From Paramarasmius palmivorus (taxonomy: Eukaryota > Basidiomycota > Agaricomycetes > Agaricales > Marasmiaceae), in assembly GCA_037176845.1 (NCBI GenBank), contig JAYKXP010000002.1:372001-436000 (forward strand): DNA of 64,000 nucleotides. The letters are read 5' to 3'. Position 1 is the first letter of the stretch, and every line of letters starts with the position of its first letter. The notes beneath the pieces were generated by a model that saw nothing but the letters and a program-made list of their open reading frames with translations, had not been told where the DNA came from and searched no databases. A program made the position numbers and the translations under genes. Positions 14,757-26,926 of this stretch are shown here, in pieces.

Positions 14757-16641
14757 ATGGTCCTAGCTTCCTCAACAACAGCAACAGCACTACTACTTCT
14801 CCTTGCTGCCACCTCAGATGCTCTCGTAACACCTCGACAGCCATCAGCCAGAGAGGCAATGCCTCTTCGTCGACGAGCAGTAGCAGCTAGGACATACGAT
14901 GAATGGGGAGCATGGGCAAAGAACCACAAGGCAGCAGTAGAGGCAAAGTACGGTAACGTTGCGCGGGCGCAGAAACGGAGTACTGGAACGAATTTGTGAG
15001 TATCCAATGCATCATCCTCGGTCAAGTCGGCTCAATTTTCGACTAGGTTGGTGAACCAAGGCGCGGACTCTAGGTATCTATCTCCGCAACAGCTCTTTTC
15101 TTTCTCGAACTTATCTGGAATCCTTAGCTATTACGGTTCAATAGCAATCGGAACACCTGCAGTATCCTACGATGTCATTTTAGACACCGGTTCAGCGTAT
15201 GTGTTTTCACCTCTTCGACCGACACACTGACCTCTAAGCTTCTTGTTCCTGCAGTGACCTCTGGCTAGCCGCCGAAGACTCATGCGACTCCTCTAGTTGT
15301 GATCACATCCCAACCTTCCAAGCCAGCGACTCTTCTGGCTTCAAAAACCTCTCAAAGCCCTTCAGCATCACCTATGGCAGTGGCTTTGCTTCAGGATCAC
15401 TAGGTTCTGACACCGTCCAAATGGCTGGGTTCTCTGTCTCAAACCAAATCTTTGCTGTTTGCGACGAAATCTCCCAAGACCTTCTCACCACCCCGGTATC
15501 GGGTTTGATGGGCCTCGCATTCCAAACTATCGCATCATCCGGCGCTACTCCCTTCTGGGAAGCATTGGTCCAAGGAGGCGCATGGGATTCACCTGTGATG
15601 GCATTCCAACTCACGAGGTTAGCTACTTATTTCCTTGGCTATAGATACCAATACTAACTGCGACCAGATACACCAATGATTCTCAAGCCAAAAGTCTGGA
15701 GCCAGGAGGTTCTTTTACGATGGGTAGGCCAACGACGTGTTTCCCTTGATGCTGGCAACCGCTAACGTGAATGTATTATTTCGTCAGGATTTACTAACGA
15801 GACATTGTATACCGGCGAAATCGATTACCATGACATTCCCGGAGGCGAAGGAACCTACTGGATTCAAGAGTTGTCCGGTAAGCATTCTTCTTATTCTCAT
15901 CGGGCTTTTCGTTAATTGCTTACCGCCATTCCGCAGCGCTCACTGTCCAAGGAAGCTCGATATCCGTCCCGTCTGGATCAGAAGCCTACGCCGCCATCGA
16001 CACTGGAACCACTCTTATTGGCGGGCCGTCAGAATACGTGGAACAGATCTATGCTCAGATTGAAGGTGCTCAACAGGGTACCGGAGATTATGAAGGTTAC
16101 TACCTCTACCGTGAGTAGCTGTGTCCGCTGCGCTCGGGCGGGTATTGAGCTGACTTTCATTTAATTTAGCCTGCGATACTTCCGTCAGCGTGACAGTAGC
16201 GTTTGGTGGGAACACCTGGTCGATAAGCAATGCCGACTTCCAAGTCTCCCAGGTTTCCAACCAATACTGTCTTGGTGCCTTTTTCTCATTAAAGACAGGC
16301 ACAAGTACGCCTTCTTGGATATTTGGAGACACGTTCTTGGTGAGTTTTGGGTATCGGGTGCCTAGTGATGAACGGCTGCTGATTGTGCTATTTAGAAAAA
16401 CGTATACACTGTTTTCCGCTATGGCAACCCACCTTCAGTTGGCTTCGCTCAATTATCGGCTTATTCTTTGTCGATGAATGGTGCCAACAATGTGGCGGTT
16501 CCTACACCGACTATTGGGTCCGTTGCAGCGACGGTTGAAGCTACGAGTCTCGTACAGAATAACGGTGCTGCTGGGTCCATGATCCACAACACGTTGCCCT
16601 TGATGGCTCTGTCACTCCTTGTGGCCTTGTTTTCGCTTTAA
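14757..16641 (+). CDS. Secreted aspartic protease (A1), likely GPI-anchored
   Basis: Pepsin-family (A1) endopeptidase. A hydrophobic signal peptide (ALLLLLAATSDA) precedes a propeptide with a basic end (near RAQKRSTG). The two catalytic aspartates lie in VILDTGSA/DLWLA (the motif crosses an intron) and AAIDTGTTLIGGP. The flap-region YGSGFASGSLGSDTV and C-terminal WIFGDTFLKNVYTVFRYG are also typical. The C-terminus has a Ser/Thr/Asn-rich linker and a terminal hydrophobic stretch (LPLMALSLLVALFSL), fitting a GPI-anchor signal as in yapsin-like enzymes. About eight exons. A cell-surface or wall role is inferred; the substrate is unknown. Confidence 0.93.
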
Positions 16642-16828
16642 TTTCTTGACACCCTCGCATTGTTTTGATATCTTGCTTTGTTGCAGTAGCAATTTGGTGG
16701 AAGTGGAAGACATAAATGTATCCTCTAGTACTCACTCATATACTTGAGCTTACTCTGGACTATCATACGGTTGATTGTAATAATAATTCGCATGTTATAT
16801 ATATGTACATATACGTACGGACACTGAA

Positions 16829-17938
16829 CTACGAATCTGATGCCTTTTCTGCCTTCATGCCTGCCCACATCGCGTACGGTTTACCCAACACCGAGCCAGC
16901 AACTCTCCAAATCTGCCAGTGTTCCCTGCTAAGCCACAACTGCAGAAACTCTCGTATGACATCTTCCGCTCGGAGTTCTACTACCACCAACGCGACTGTG
17001 CGTTCAGGGATAGTAAGAAAGTCGATGGTCTCAACGAGAGAAGGTAGGAGTGATGGATGATATATACAGTCGACGACCAGGAGAACGTCTATCGGAGGAT
17101 CATACAGGAAGTTGACACGTCGACTTTGAAGAGGCGCGTTTTGCAGTACGAGCCAGTCTAAACCCGACACGGTGACGTTCGAGTTTGAATCTTTGGGGAT
17201 GTTGAGCTGGATGTTTTTCTTAATGAGAGGAATGAGATCGTCAATGTCGGTGACTGTGTAGTGCTTTACTAGTTGTGAGAGCGCGATGCTGAGTAGACCT
17301 GTACCTGCGCTGCTGGTTGATTAGAGAGGTATTAGTGAAGATCAACCAATGCATACCCAAGCTCGAGAATGTGACATTCCTTTAGCCTGTCTGCTTGAAG
17401 AAAGCCCTTGGATTCGGGATCTGGGAAGTGTGCCTGTTGGAGTATAGTCCGAGCAAAATCTACGCTGTAACCAGGATGAGCATCCGCTCTATCCTAGGCA
17501 AGGTAACGGATTCGCCCACCTAGCATGCCATAAAACGCTCCCAGTATCTCCCTTTCGACTCCTAAGAGCAGTCTTGTCCTGAGCTATCTGGATTTCGACC
17601 TCCACTGGACCAGACTTCTTGCCCTTCTTGCCCTTCTGTTGTACTTGATCGTGGGGCAATGACGGTGGTTCGAGGTCAAACTTGACCGTGAGCACATCCT
17701 TGTGAGAGTCGATATGTCCTAGTCCACGAAAGCCCTTCGAGATATCCTGCGATTGTGATTGAAGCTCCGTGTAAAGAAGAAAGACCTGACAAGGCGACCA
17801 GTGGTGTAACAGACGGTGTTGGGAATGTCAAAACCTATAAAATGGGTATAAATACGCCCTTTTCACCTCTTCATCTGCATCGAATACTCTCTCGGACTCT
17901 GGAGGTAGCTTAAAGGGACCGAAACGAAGCGAATCCAT
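16829..17938 (-). CDS. METTL21-like protein-lysine methyltransferase (first copy)
   Basis: Seven-beta-strand SAM-dependent methyltransferase of the MTF16/METTL21 family, members of which methylate lysines on elongation factors or chaperones. The exons give MDSLRFGPFKLPPESERVF, a middle part with KGDTGSVLWHA (family W-x-[AS] block), motif I HILELGAGTGLLSIAL across an intron, motif II-like VTDIDDLIPLIKKNI, and the family D-x-x-Y motif as VVDCIYHP. It ends AGMKAEKASDS. A basic insert (GKKGKKSG) sits in the N-terminal half. The start at 17938 is supported by the spliced N-terminus. It faces the rhomboid gene across only 92 bp. It resembles Efm6-type enzymes, but the substrate cannot be read from sequence. 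Confidence 0.82.
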
Positions 17939-18030
17939 TCCGAGGACGCGTATGTGCTCGGCAAAGCCGTGTAAACCTTAACCCACATGGCTTGTAACCT
18001 CTTCCTTTCCGTTGACTTCACCGTTTCTCC
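17939..18030. promoter_or_regulatory. Very short bidirectional promoter
   Basis: The 92 bp between the methyltransferase start (minus) and the rhomboid start (plus) must hold both 5' leaders and core promoters. No TATA box is evident inside it. Confidence 0.5.
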
Positions 18031-19593
18031 ATGTTAAGGTTCCAATGTCTGCCTTCTCGAGGACTTATTCAACGGCATTTTACACTGCAACAAGCTAGGA
18101 GGCCGTTTTCTATTAGCCGACACCTTAGATTCCCTCGAAATCCTGGTCGGGTTGACGCGGCTGCAGAAGCCAGTCCTTTAGTCGAGGTTACACCCTCGTT
18201 TGCTTCAAAAGTCGGGAGACCATCAATACGGAATCAAATTCTTGTACGTTTTGCGGTGTCTTTCCTTATACTTCTTGACTGAACATATCATCAGTTTTTC
18301 GTCTTTGGTTCATCGGCCGCTTTCTTCTATGCCGCGTTCAATACGGACCTGGAAACTAATCTTTTGGTGAAGAAGATCAAGGACCAGTCAGCGCTATTCA
18401 GCTTGTCAGGGATATCAAGTCGTGACCTGGTCAAAGTGCAGCAGATGGAGTTGGTCAAGGTGTGTATGTACACTTTCTCCCCGGATATTGCTAAAACAAT
18501 TGGTCAAGGAATTAAGAATGGGATACGCTGAACTGAATCGGAAGGCTGCTGCATTACCGCCAATTATCCGCGAGAGAGTCACTACATTGTACCTCGCCAT
18601 ATTCCAACCGTACGCCGACGCATCTCAGGGTAGACGATTATGCTGGAAGATCTGTTTGCTCAATTTTGGGGTGTGGCTTATGTGGAAAGCAAGACCAACG
18701 CTTATGATGCGCAACTTTACGCATAATCCTCTTTCAGGCTTGAGCTTCACGCTTTTAACGAGCGTTTTCAGGTGCGTTAAGTGTTTTAATCAGATAGCGG
18801 CTCTGTGCTCACCTTTTTCTAGCCACCAATCATTCATGCATTTGGCGTTTAACTGTCTAGCGTTAGAGGGGTTTGGTGAGCAGATCTCTATGATACTTGG
18901 ATCCCTCTCTTCATACTCATCGCTGTTGTTTAGGCGCGGCCGCATCCACCTATCTCAATAAAGCCATGTCCCAGGAGGCACCGGAGAAGCTCGAATCAAC
19001 TTCAAACTACCACTTCATGGCATTTTATCTCTCTGGTTAGTATTTCTTTACCTCGATTTATTGCAAATAGCTAACGCCAAATTTCAGCGGGATTGTTCGC
19101 CTCCCTCGTATCACACGTAGTGAGCGTAAAGTTCAAGTACCCACGAATGATTGCCCAACTCTCCTCACCATCCAACACTACCAAAGTCACTGATACTTGG
19201 GCGTCTGCGGTTGCTGCTTCTGCAAATACACCTCGCTCCTCCGTGTTCTCCGCATTCTCTAAACCCAAGGTACCTCCTTCGCCGGTCAACACTGCAGCTG
19301 CGGCAGAAAGGATTGTACCTTCACTAGGAGCGTCGGGTGCCATCTATGCATGTGTTACAATGACTGCGCTTGCCTTCCCTCAAGCTCAGATATCGCTGAT
19401 GATACCGCCGTGGTATCCTATAGATATACAGACGGGTGTTGCAGGGCTTGTCATGTTGGACATCATTGGGATTGCGCGAGGCTGGAGGATGTTTGATCAT
19501 TGGGCACATCTGGGAGGAGCAGCGTTTGGTGCGGCATATTATGCCTATGGACCAAAGTTGTGGGCGAACCTACGAAGCGAGATCAAGGGTTAG
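18031..19593 (+). CDS. PCP1: Mitochondrial rhomboid protease (Pcp1/PARL-like)
   Basis: Intramembrane serine protease of the inner mitochondrial membrane; family members process cytochrome c peroxidase and Mgm1 or PINK1. The basic, Arg/Ser/Phe-rich N-terminus (MLRFQCLPSRGLIQRHF, ARRPFSISRH) fits a mitochondrial presequence. The catalytic serine is in LGASGAIYACV and the catalytic histidine in DHWAHLGGAAFGAAYY. The upstream loop HQSFMHLAFNCLAL and the arginine-containing WKARPTLM segment also match the family. A Ser/Pro/Ala-rich insert of roughly 60 residues (TKVTDTWASAVAAS to NTAAAAERIVPS) precedes the catalytic GASG. About six exons; the last ends KLWANLRSEIKG. Confidence 0.9.
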
Positions 19594-19744
19594 AGCTGCA
19601 TTACTGCATATTTGTATCCAGTATACATTGTACAATCTAATCTCACCTCACCAAAACTGCTACTCTACCGGTTGAATACCTGGAGCATGGGTGTGATGCC
19701 ATCGGACCGGCAGGCAATTTTTTTCGCTTCAGCCCTTGACCGTC

Positions 19745-21089
19745 ATGTTCTTTTACATTTCTTTCCTCAGACCACCACCTTCGCAGGCACTGCCATCTTC
19801 TCAAATCAAATTAACACCCCAGATTGCAAACGATCTGCGTACCGAACCATTTGAAGGGTCACAGGATATCTATTTTGCATGGCAGCCAGTGACAACTGGT
19901 TCAGGCCTACAAACGACAAAACCAACAAAACTGACGACATGGCGTCAGGCCAATGCTTACAAGGAGCTAGTCGTGTCGCCACCTTCGGGTGTGCGTGAAG
20001 GGCAGCAATGGCGTTTAATCCTCACTTCCGAACCTCAAAACTTGTCTATTCCTCTACACGGAACCACGACATTAGGCCAACGACCTTTCCCTGTCCTGTC
20101 AATGCCAATTTTGTTTACTAGACAGGCCTCCAAGAGTCTCGGGAAGCAGGAGCAAATCGAACGCATTTACCGGTTTCCTACACTTAGAGAGGAAGTTGCG
20201 ATGAGGATAACGGAACAGACGTCTTTCGATCTAGATAAGGTGAGGAAGTGTGTCTTTTGGACGTAGTGGATTGGACTCTGATACTCTTCAGGTTGTTTTA
20301 GAAAATTTGGGATAGTGGAATAGGGCTCAGCTCGTGGTTGGTTGAGATGTGTCGAGATACCTCAGAAACAACGGAGAACCCAACAGTGAACGATCTGCGG
20401 AATAAGATTCTTTCTTCTGAGCCTCAGAGGATCATTGAATTAGGTATGTTCGTTCGCCTAGTGCACAGCTCTCGCTGACATACGACACTACAGGTGCAGG
20501 GACTGGCATAGTCTCACTTGCTCTTTCCGCACTCAGATCAGCTTTGCTATCGGCTGACGAGCAGGACTTAATCATAACGACTGACCTTCGTGAGTGTATG
20601 AGATGTTAGTTTCACCATATACTTATCATTGGGCAGCTTCTGCAATGCCTCTCCTCGAGCACAACATCAAGATCAATTCTCAACTCTTCTCGACGCAGGT
20701 CACGCCACTTGCGAAAGTGCTGGATTGGGATGAAGACTTACCTCAATACACAGAGGTGTTTGGTAGTGACTTGGACATCATCGTGTATGTCGCCCTTACA
20801 CTTTTATGTCCTTCAAGTTGACTGAACAATCTTTAGAATGGCGGATGTCACATACAACACAGCATCCTTTCCGTCCTTGATCAAGACAATGTCCAGTTTA
20901 GTACATCTAAACCGGTCGAATAAGCCTCCCGTCATCTTACTGGGCTACAAAGAACGTGACATCGCGGAGCGTTCGCTCTGGGATATGGCTCGCGACATAG
21001 GTGTCCAGTTTCAGCAAGTTGACCAAGTAAACGGAGCAGGGGGTGCGCCGATAGAAATTTGGATAGGATCCGTAGAACCGTCTACATGA
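19745..21089 (+). CDS. METTL21-like methyltransferase (second copy)
   Basis: Second SAM-dependent protein methyltransferase of the MTF16/METTL21 family in this region. The first ATG in the frame is 19745 (MFFYISFLRPPPSQAL); the upstream extension starts with TTG. Motif I spans an intron (RIIELG then AGTGIVSLALSAL), followed by ITTDL and MPLLEHNIKIN. The family D-x-x-Y motif appears as MADVTYNTASFP. WDSGIGLSSWLVEM replaces the usual W-x-A block. At least five exons; the C-terminus is GGAPIEIWIGSVEPST. Its divergence from the first copy suggests a different substrate rather than a recent duplicate. Confidence 0.85.
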
Positions 21090-21137
21090 AGCAAATCTAG
21101 TAGTACATACGAAAGTAGCTTGTAATGCAGCACGAAA

Positions 21138-22804
21138 TCATTGTTCATCAGAATCATCATCATCATCGTCCGAATCGCCTAATGGTATGAATCTTCTTCC
21201 TTCTCTCTGCATGAGAACGGTTCAGCGCAGTTTGATAGATACAGGAACGTAGCAAACTCACAAATGGCGATCGCCTTTGTCGGAGTGGTGCAGCAGTGAA
21301 TGGCCGACCACCGGACAGGGGAGCTTGCAGCATAGTCGGATTACGGGTCAGTAAGTTCAGTGCACCCGTTGGCTGGTGCGTCGCAGGAGTAGATGTGCCG
21401 ACAGTGGGAGGATGAACAACAGGTCGACGGTGAGCAAGATCCGTTTGATCTACAGTGGGTGATTTTCGTGTCGCGTTAAGACGTGCCTGAGGTGTGGATG
21501 GGCGTGGTGTAGATGAACGAGCATTTGTAGTAATATGCATGGAAGGGGTACGAGGACCAGCAAGCTGAAGGTGAGGCGTGGATGACGAAAAATCCGGCAT
21601 AGAGGGCTTATTGGCCGTTCGAATGGATACGGGAGTGACAGAGGCTGCGGGTAGGGCAGGTACGAGAAATACCGGCGGGGCCTGTCTCGAGCTGGAAGGG
21701 GCATGAGTTCTCGGAGTAATACGCCTTTCATTTGAAGGGCCAAGCTGAGCTTGGTTGTTGGATGGAATAAGGTCAGCAAGAGGTTGGCGTGGCGTGCTCG
21801 GGTTGCGTTGAACAAGTGAGGGCTTTCGTCCAATTAGGGACGTCAACACGGACGTTTTGGTCACTGCGGAGCTCGGGGCTTGAAGAGGAAGATCGAAAAG
21901 GTTCTCGTCGGTTCGGCGACGTTTCTTTCCGATTGAAGACGATGTCAGAGGAAGAGTTGCTGGCGGAATGGCAGCGTTAGGCGTTACAGGTTCCATAGAC
22001 AATTTTGGGGAAGACGAAGTCGTGCGTATGGATTCCAGTGCTTTGTTCATCGCTTCGTTGACCGTGGTACGAAGGGACTCGATTTGTACGGGAAGAGCTT
22101 GGATGAGGGGTAATAAGGGAGAGACAGCGGCGACAATTGTAGTCTGTTGATCCTTCAGAGCCAGAAGAAGCTGGTTGTGCGTTTGAAGCGTTTGAGAATG
22201 GGTGGTTTGGAACTGAAAAGAAAACCGTTAGTCGGTTCCTGGTCAGATTCACCAAGTGACAAACCATCTGAATAGCATCCAGACGTTTGTCTAAATGCTC
22301 CATACGCAGCTCGATGTTCTTCTGGAAATCCTCAAGTTTCTCTGCTTGAGCAGGGATGCCGATAGGCCTTTTGATTTCCGACTGGCATCGATTGACTGAA
22401 ACACGAGAAAAAGGGGGGATTTCAGCGCATATATCATCGTAGAAGGCGATTTACAGACCCAAATCTACCATTTCACCCACAAGTGTTTCGTGTTCCTCCT
22501 GAAATAACGTCTTCACTGTCGTGATCTCCCGTCTCGTGCTCTCAATGCTCTGCGACATCTTTTCAACTCTATCAGAGAATTTCTGAAGGTTCGCCTGGGT
22601 ATCGTGAAGAAGTATTCGCGTAGAAGTCGCGTTCTTGTCGACGGGACCTAGAGGGGGTAAGGCCATTTCGGCGGAGCTTGAGCCAGTTGCTGGGGTATCT
22701 TTGCGTAGTAAATGTGCCCAGAGGACGGATTGCGCGTTTTGTTGTGCTTCAGGCTGCTTCGTGGAAGCCAGAGGACGGGCACTACTTGATGGGATGGATG
22801 CCAT
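21138..22804 (-). CDS. Coiled-coil, Ser/Pro/Thr-rich nuclear-type protein, unknown
   Basis: I do not recognise the family. The N-terminal third is low-complexity and then coiled coil (LQKFSDRVEKMSQSIEST, KLEDFQKNIELRMEHLDKRL). A helical middle follows (QTLQTHNQLLLALKDQQT), with a basic cluster GKKRRRTDENLF that could be a nuclear localisation signal. A long Ser/Pro/Thr-rich disordered region follows. After the last intron the tail is REGRRFIPLG and then a run of aspartates (DSDDDDDDSDEQ). Four exons. The ATG at 22804 is well placed. The architecture would suit a scaffold of chromosome axes, spindle poles or septins, but nothing in the sequence decides this. Confidence 0.75.
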
Positions 22805-22948
22805 GATGGTTGTGATTCAAGCGAGTCGCGGCGCAGACTGAGAGCGCTTCCTGGCACTACTGGTTCCATGCAATAGTTGAAAATTATAGTACAGTATGAT
22901 AATGTACAGTATAGATGATATCCGCATAAGGCTCCTACGAAATAAAGA

Positions 22949-25900
22949 TTACAGAGGAGGTAAGGGTCTTCGACACTGTGGGCAGATGTTCTATAGCAGA
23001 GATCGGATCAGTCCTCAAGTCATTGCTAACAGAGAAGGAATTCACCTTAATAGCAAGCCACTATTCAGAGAGAATCGTCAGCAAAATTAGACCAATACCC
23101 TCATGAGATAACGTACCCGCTCAAGACATTCTGTATGCTGCTACGGTTCAGCATCATGGAATCAAAGGGATTGAACAATTGAGCTCACAAATAGATGGTG
23201 ACACGGTGCAAGACTATAGTATTTCCGGTTGACAGCATGTTCAACGCCTTTTTGTACCACGTCGAGAATACCTCCACTGCCCATGACATTTGTCGATGCT
23301 CCGGTGGCCTTGATATCCCAATCATTGCTCTTTCGTCTTCGAAGCGAAGGATCCACCTGTATCGCTTCCATGCAGATGGAACAATCTCCGAGCGTTTGTT
23401 CAGGGGATTCAGGATCAGGCAGCGGCATTGGTGGGTGATAGTCATAGGTTTTAACGGCAGCGAACTGATAAAAGTCAACGTTAGTGTGGGCCATATCTAA
23501 AATCGAAATACCCACTTTTTTCGGAAGGAAAAACGACGGTCCGAATATCTCCTGAGCCATCAGCACAGTGGCTTGGAAACATACAAAAGCCGTCAGAGGA
23601 TGTGCCCAGGCTAAGGGGGCGTATGAATTGGGTGTTCTAGCCAACCAAATGAAGCTACTTACAGCGAGGTTTGATTTCCAGGACATTCTTGGGGCAGGTC
23701 ATGAAGTCTAAATGCAAATGAGTACCTTGAACGTTCCCGTCATGAAGCCACTTACACAATAATAGATACAGCCGGGCAGCCGTGGTACCAAGGATGTATT
23801 CTTTAGCGAGCCCACTCGTCCTTCCTCTCCTTATTGACCGGATGATCTGTGGCAGCCATATCATAGAATATGTCACGCCAACAAAGAGGAAGGTAAGAGT
23901 CGGCGACAGTATTATACGCACGATAGACGTCAAGAAGACGAATAGAATCACCCCTATAACATAATCCGAGAATCAGTCATGTAGGAAGAGGGCATTTGGA
24001 ACGTGACTAACACAGTCTGGCCTGAGGATCTGACCTGATTTGTTGCCAGAGGAAAGCACCGAAGGTCGCTGGTTCCGAATTTGTTTGACTGGGCGGGGCC
24101 GGGGCTGGCGTAGTAGCAGGCCTAGTGGTATTGGTCGCGGTAGGTTGTGCATCAGCACCTGCTGTGGCGGTCGAAGACGGCACAGGCGTTGTGTTGGCGG
24201 CGGGCGAAGGGGTAGTTCTGACGATAGGTGGTCGAGGCGGCGAGATGACTGTATCCTCCGGTAACTGAATCTGATGTATTAGCATCGCAAATTGCTAAAG
24301 TTCAACACTGTCAGTGAAAAGCGTAACATCACTCAGGACATAACCTACCGCTTCATAAATGAATGTTATGCACGCGATAAACGCAGGGGCAATGAGAGCA
24401 AGAGATGGTCGTCCTTCAGCGAGAATTGCGAAGGTGATATGGCCTGCAAACGAGACAGCATCGATGGTGGACTGTGAAAGAAAGGTCCACCGTGAGACTC
24501 TAGAAATGCCAGGCGGCGTAGAACTACGCGTCATTTGGCGGGTCAAGCAAGCGAGTATGACTAGATAAGCTATAGTTGCGGTACCGGCATCTATGGAGAT
24601 GTTGAGTATCGAACAATGAACAAATAATGAATGATCTCACAGCTTGTTACTTTGCGGAAAAATGTCTTTAGCCTATCATATTCTTGGTGAGACTGACGGG
24701 AGTTTACAAAAAGAGGTCATACCTTATTCCCTCAACATTGGTGATCTCGTATAAGACACCACATTCCTTGCTGACAATGACCCCCTTGAGGGACAACCCA
24801 GGCGGTTTCACTGTCCGTATGCCAGTTGGCGCCTGCAGTTCGGTTTCATACTCTTGCATGAGATACTTTGGAATATGTACTGCATCAAGTTGAGCGTAGA
24901 GTTGGAACGAACAAGTGGTCCGGGGTGCTTCGGCTGTGGTTATGAAGGTGAGGATGACAAAATACCAGTCGGAGGAATAGACCTTACACGCTGAGTTATC
25001 TTGTTCGATTATCCCGGCGTCAATCAGGTATTTCAGCTTATCGATTCTCGCAGAAAGCTCTGGTTCAACGAGACGAGCTGTTTCGTTTCGGAAGTGTTCA
25101 GGCACGATAGCGGGAAGGTTGCGAATATCAATGGAACGACTGCCGAACTGTTAGCTGTGAGAAGTCCTGAGCGTAGACGCAGCTTACACTCCCTGCGGTT
25201 CTATGAATGCGAAGATGGTCCCATTGTCAATAAAATGGACGCCTTCTAGTTCGAACTTGACCTCTTCTGCAGTGATGTTGTCGGCGAGGTCGAGCCTGCC
25301 CTGTTCACTTCAGTTTAATGTTCACAGAAAAGATATTTCCAAGGAACTCACATGAATGAGGGAAACCTGATTCGTCAAATTCGTGTCTACGGGTATTTTT
25401 TCAGCTACATGGAGTGTCATAGTTTCTGGTAACGACCAGTTCCATGTTCCCAGCTTCTCAGAAGCTTCTGTGACATTCCAGGTCTCGGTTTCCATGTACG
25501 TTCGCGCAAGGGGTGCCCACGAAACCGATTCTAATGAGTGATTCATGGCTTCGGGTGAGATGTTGTAAAACTTTGCGTCTCCGTGGATGAAACCAGTGAT
25601 ATTAGGATGGAACGATGTGTGCAGTGGATCATAGCTTCCATTGTGAGGTAAAAGAGTGTGTATCAGCGGCCATTGAGTATCGTCACTTGCCTGAAATGCC
25701 CGCAGTCAGTCCAGCAGAATATGGGAAGTTACAGACCACTCACCAGACTGAAATTTGATGAGGTCCCATTCAACCAAGCACTATAGTTCGACAGTTGCTC
25801 TGTGAATCTGTGCAAAGCCTCCTGGTACTGGTGACGAGCGAGAAATTCTTCGCTATTGTGGCTTGTGAGCAGGAAAAGCATGATAAGGGCGATGAGCAAG

Positions 25901-25968
25901 GAGGGTATTGAGCTCCTGCGCTGTTCGTCATCGTTTGACCCTGGCGGCCCATTCCTATTGGCATCCAT
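22949..25968 (-). CDS. DSC1: Golgi transmembrane E3 ubiquitin ligase Dsc1/Tul1
   Basis: Membrane RING E3 ligase, catalytic subunit of the Dsc complex in Golgi and endosomes. In other fungi it ubiquitinates misfolded membrane proteins and, in some, activates SREBP. An N-terminal membrane anchor (SIPSLLIALIMLFLLTS) is followed by a long lumenal region rich in N-glycosylation sequons, including ESVSWAPLARTYMETETW. Multiple membrane segments come next (FAGHITFAILAEG, ILFVFLTSIVRIILSP). The C-terminal RING-H2 is split by three introns: GDCSICMEAIQ, LAPCHHLF, HTECLERW, LAIK, NICPQCRRPLPPL and stop. At least ten exons. A Pro/Thr/Ala-rich cytosolic loop lies around 24070-24260. It diverges from NNF1; the start codons are 139 bp apart. 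Confidence 0.92.
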
Positions 25969-26107
25969 AGTAGAAAAGGAAGAAAAGTGCTGGGCACAGC
26001 GTTGTGCACGAGCTGGACGACTTGGACGATGTCGGCAACTCGGCTGATGCCCGACTGATGTCTGTGACGGACGTGACAACGCGTCCTCACCTTTTCCCCA
26101 CGAACCG
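25969..26107. promoter_or_regulatory. Short bidirectional promoter of DSC1 and NNF1
   Basis: Only 139 bp separates the two divergent start codons. A 12-nt stretch near 26060 contains TGTGACGGACGTGACA, with two GTGAC-type half sites; there is no clear TATA. Confidence 0.4.
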
Positions 26108-26926
26108 ATGTATACCCAGAAGAACGGCAGTCGACGCTGGCAGCATTTTCATTCAGCCCTTCAGCTCGCAGTGCAGCGTGCGTCGCATAAGTGGACGTGA
26201 GTATCTCGAAACCCAGTAGAACCCCCACTCATCGTTCTGTACCAGCTATGATGATTTCAAGGAATGTTTCCCGCTCTACGTGGAGGAAGACAAGAACGGG
26301 TCATCAACTTTCAATTCGATTGGGGAGTACATTGAGTCAGAATGTCTTGTGAGCGCTCAAATGATCTTGATAGCTCCCTTTACGCGTCTGAAAGTTTCAA
26401 TTCATAGCGCGATTTGGAAAAGTTGTTTGAAGATTACAACGTCCAGGAGAACATCGACACTCTTCATAGAATTGTAAATGAAGCGAAAGAGCGGAAGGCG
26501 AAGGGTGAGGCAGGAACAGATGTCTGGAGAGAAGACCTGGAACCGAGGGTTGCGACATGTGCACGGACAGTCCCATTATTAGAAGCCGAGGCTGCTAGAT
26601 TGAGGGAGACTCTGGCCACGGTGAGTATCACAAATATCTGTTGCGTTGTTCCACGGGTATAGCTATCTTCCTTGTAGATGCAAGCCAGAACATCGCGTGT
26701 TCAATCTGAGCTTGAAGAAACCGTGAAGGCTACAGAAGATGCGGATGCTCAGACAAGCGAACTTTTAGATCAACTAGATACTGTGAGTCATCCGCTACTC
26801 TGCATGGAACAACACGTCTGAACCCATGTTCAGGTGCTCGAGAATTGGAGAAAAATTCCTACAGACAAGATTGAGGCGTGGACCGTCCAGACTTTGGAAG
26901 CTTCACAGCCTAGTCAACCAGGATAG
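26108..26926 (+). CDS. NNF1: Kinetochore MIND-complex subunit Nnf1
   Basis: Subunit of the MIND/Mis12 complex that links centromeric chromatin to outer-kinetochore microtubule binders. The N-terminal block RWQHFHSALQLAVQRAS, followed after an intron by YDDFKECFPLYVEE, matches the diagnostic Nnf1/PMF1 F-x-x-C-F-P region. The rest is coiled coil (LEKLFEDYNVQENI, VPLLEAEAARLRET, SRVQSELEETVKATE) ending VLENWRKIPTDKIEAW. Six exons. The protein is about 200 residues, usual for the family. The start at 26108 is the first ATG in frame; another ATG upstream at 26058 is out of frame. Confidence 0.85.
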
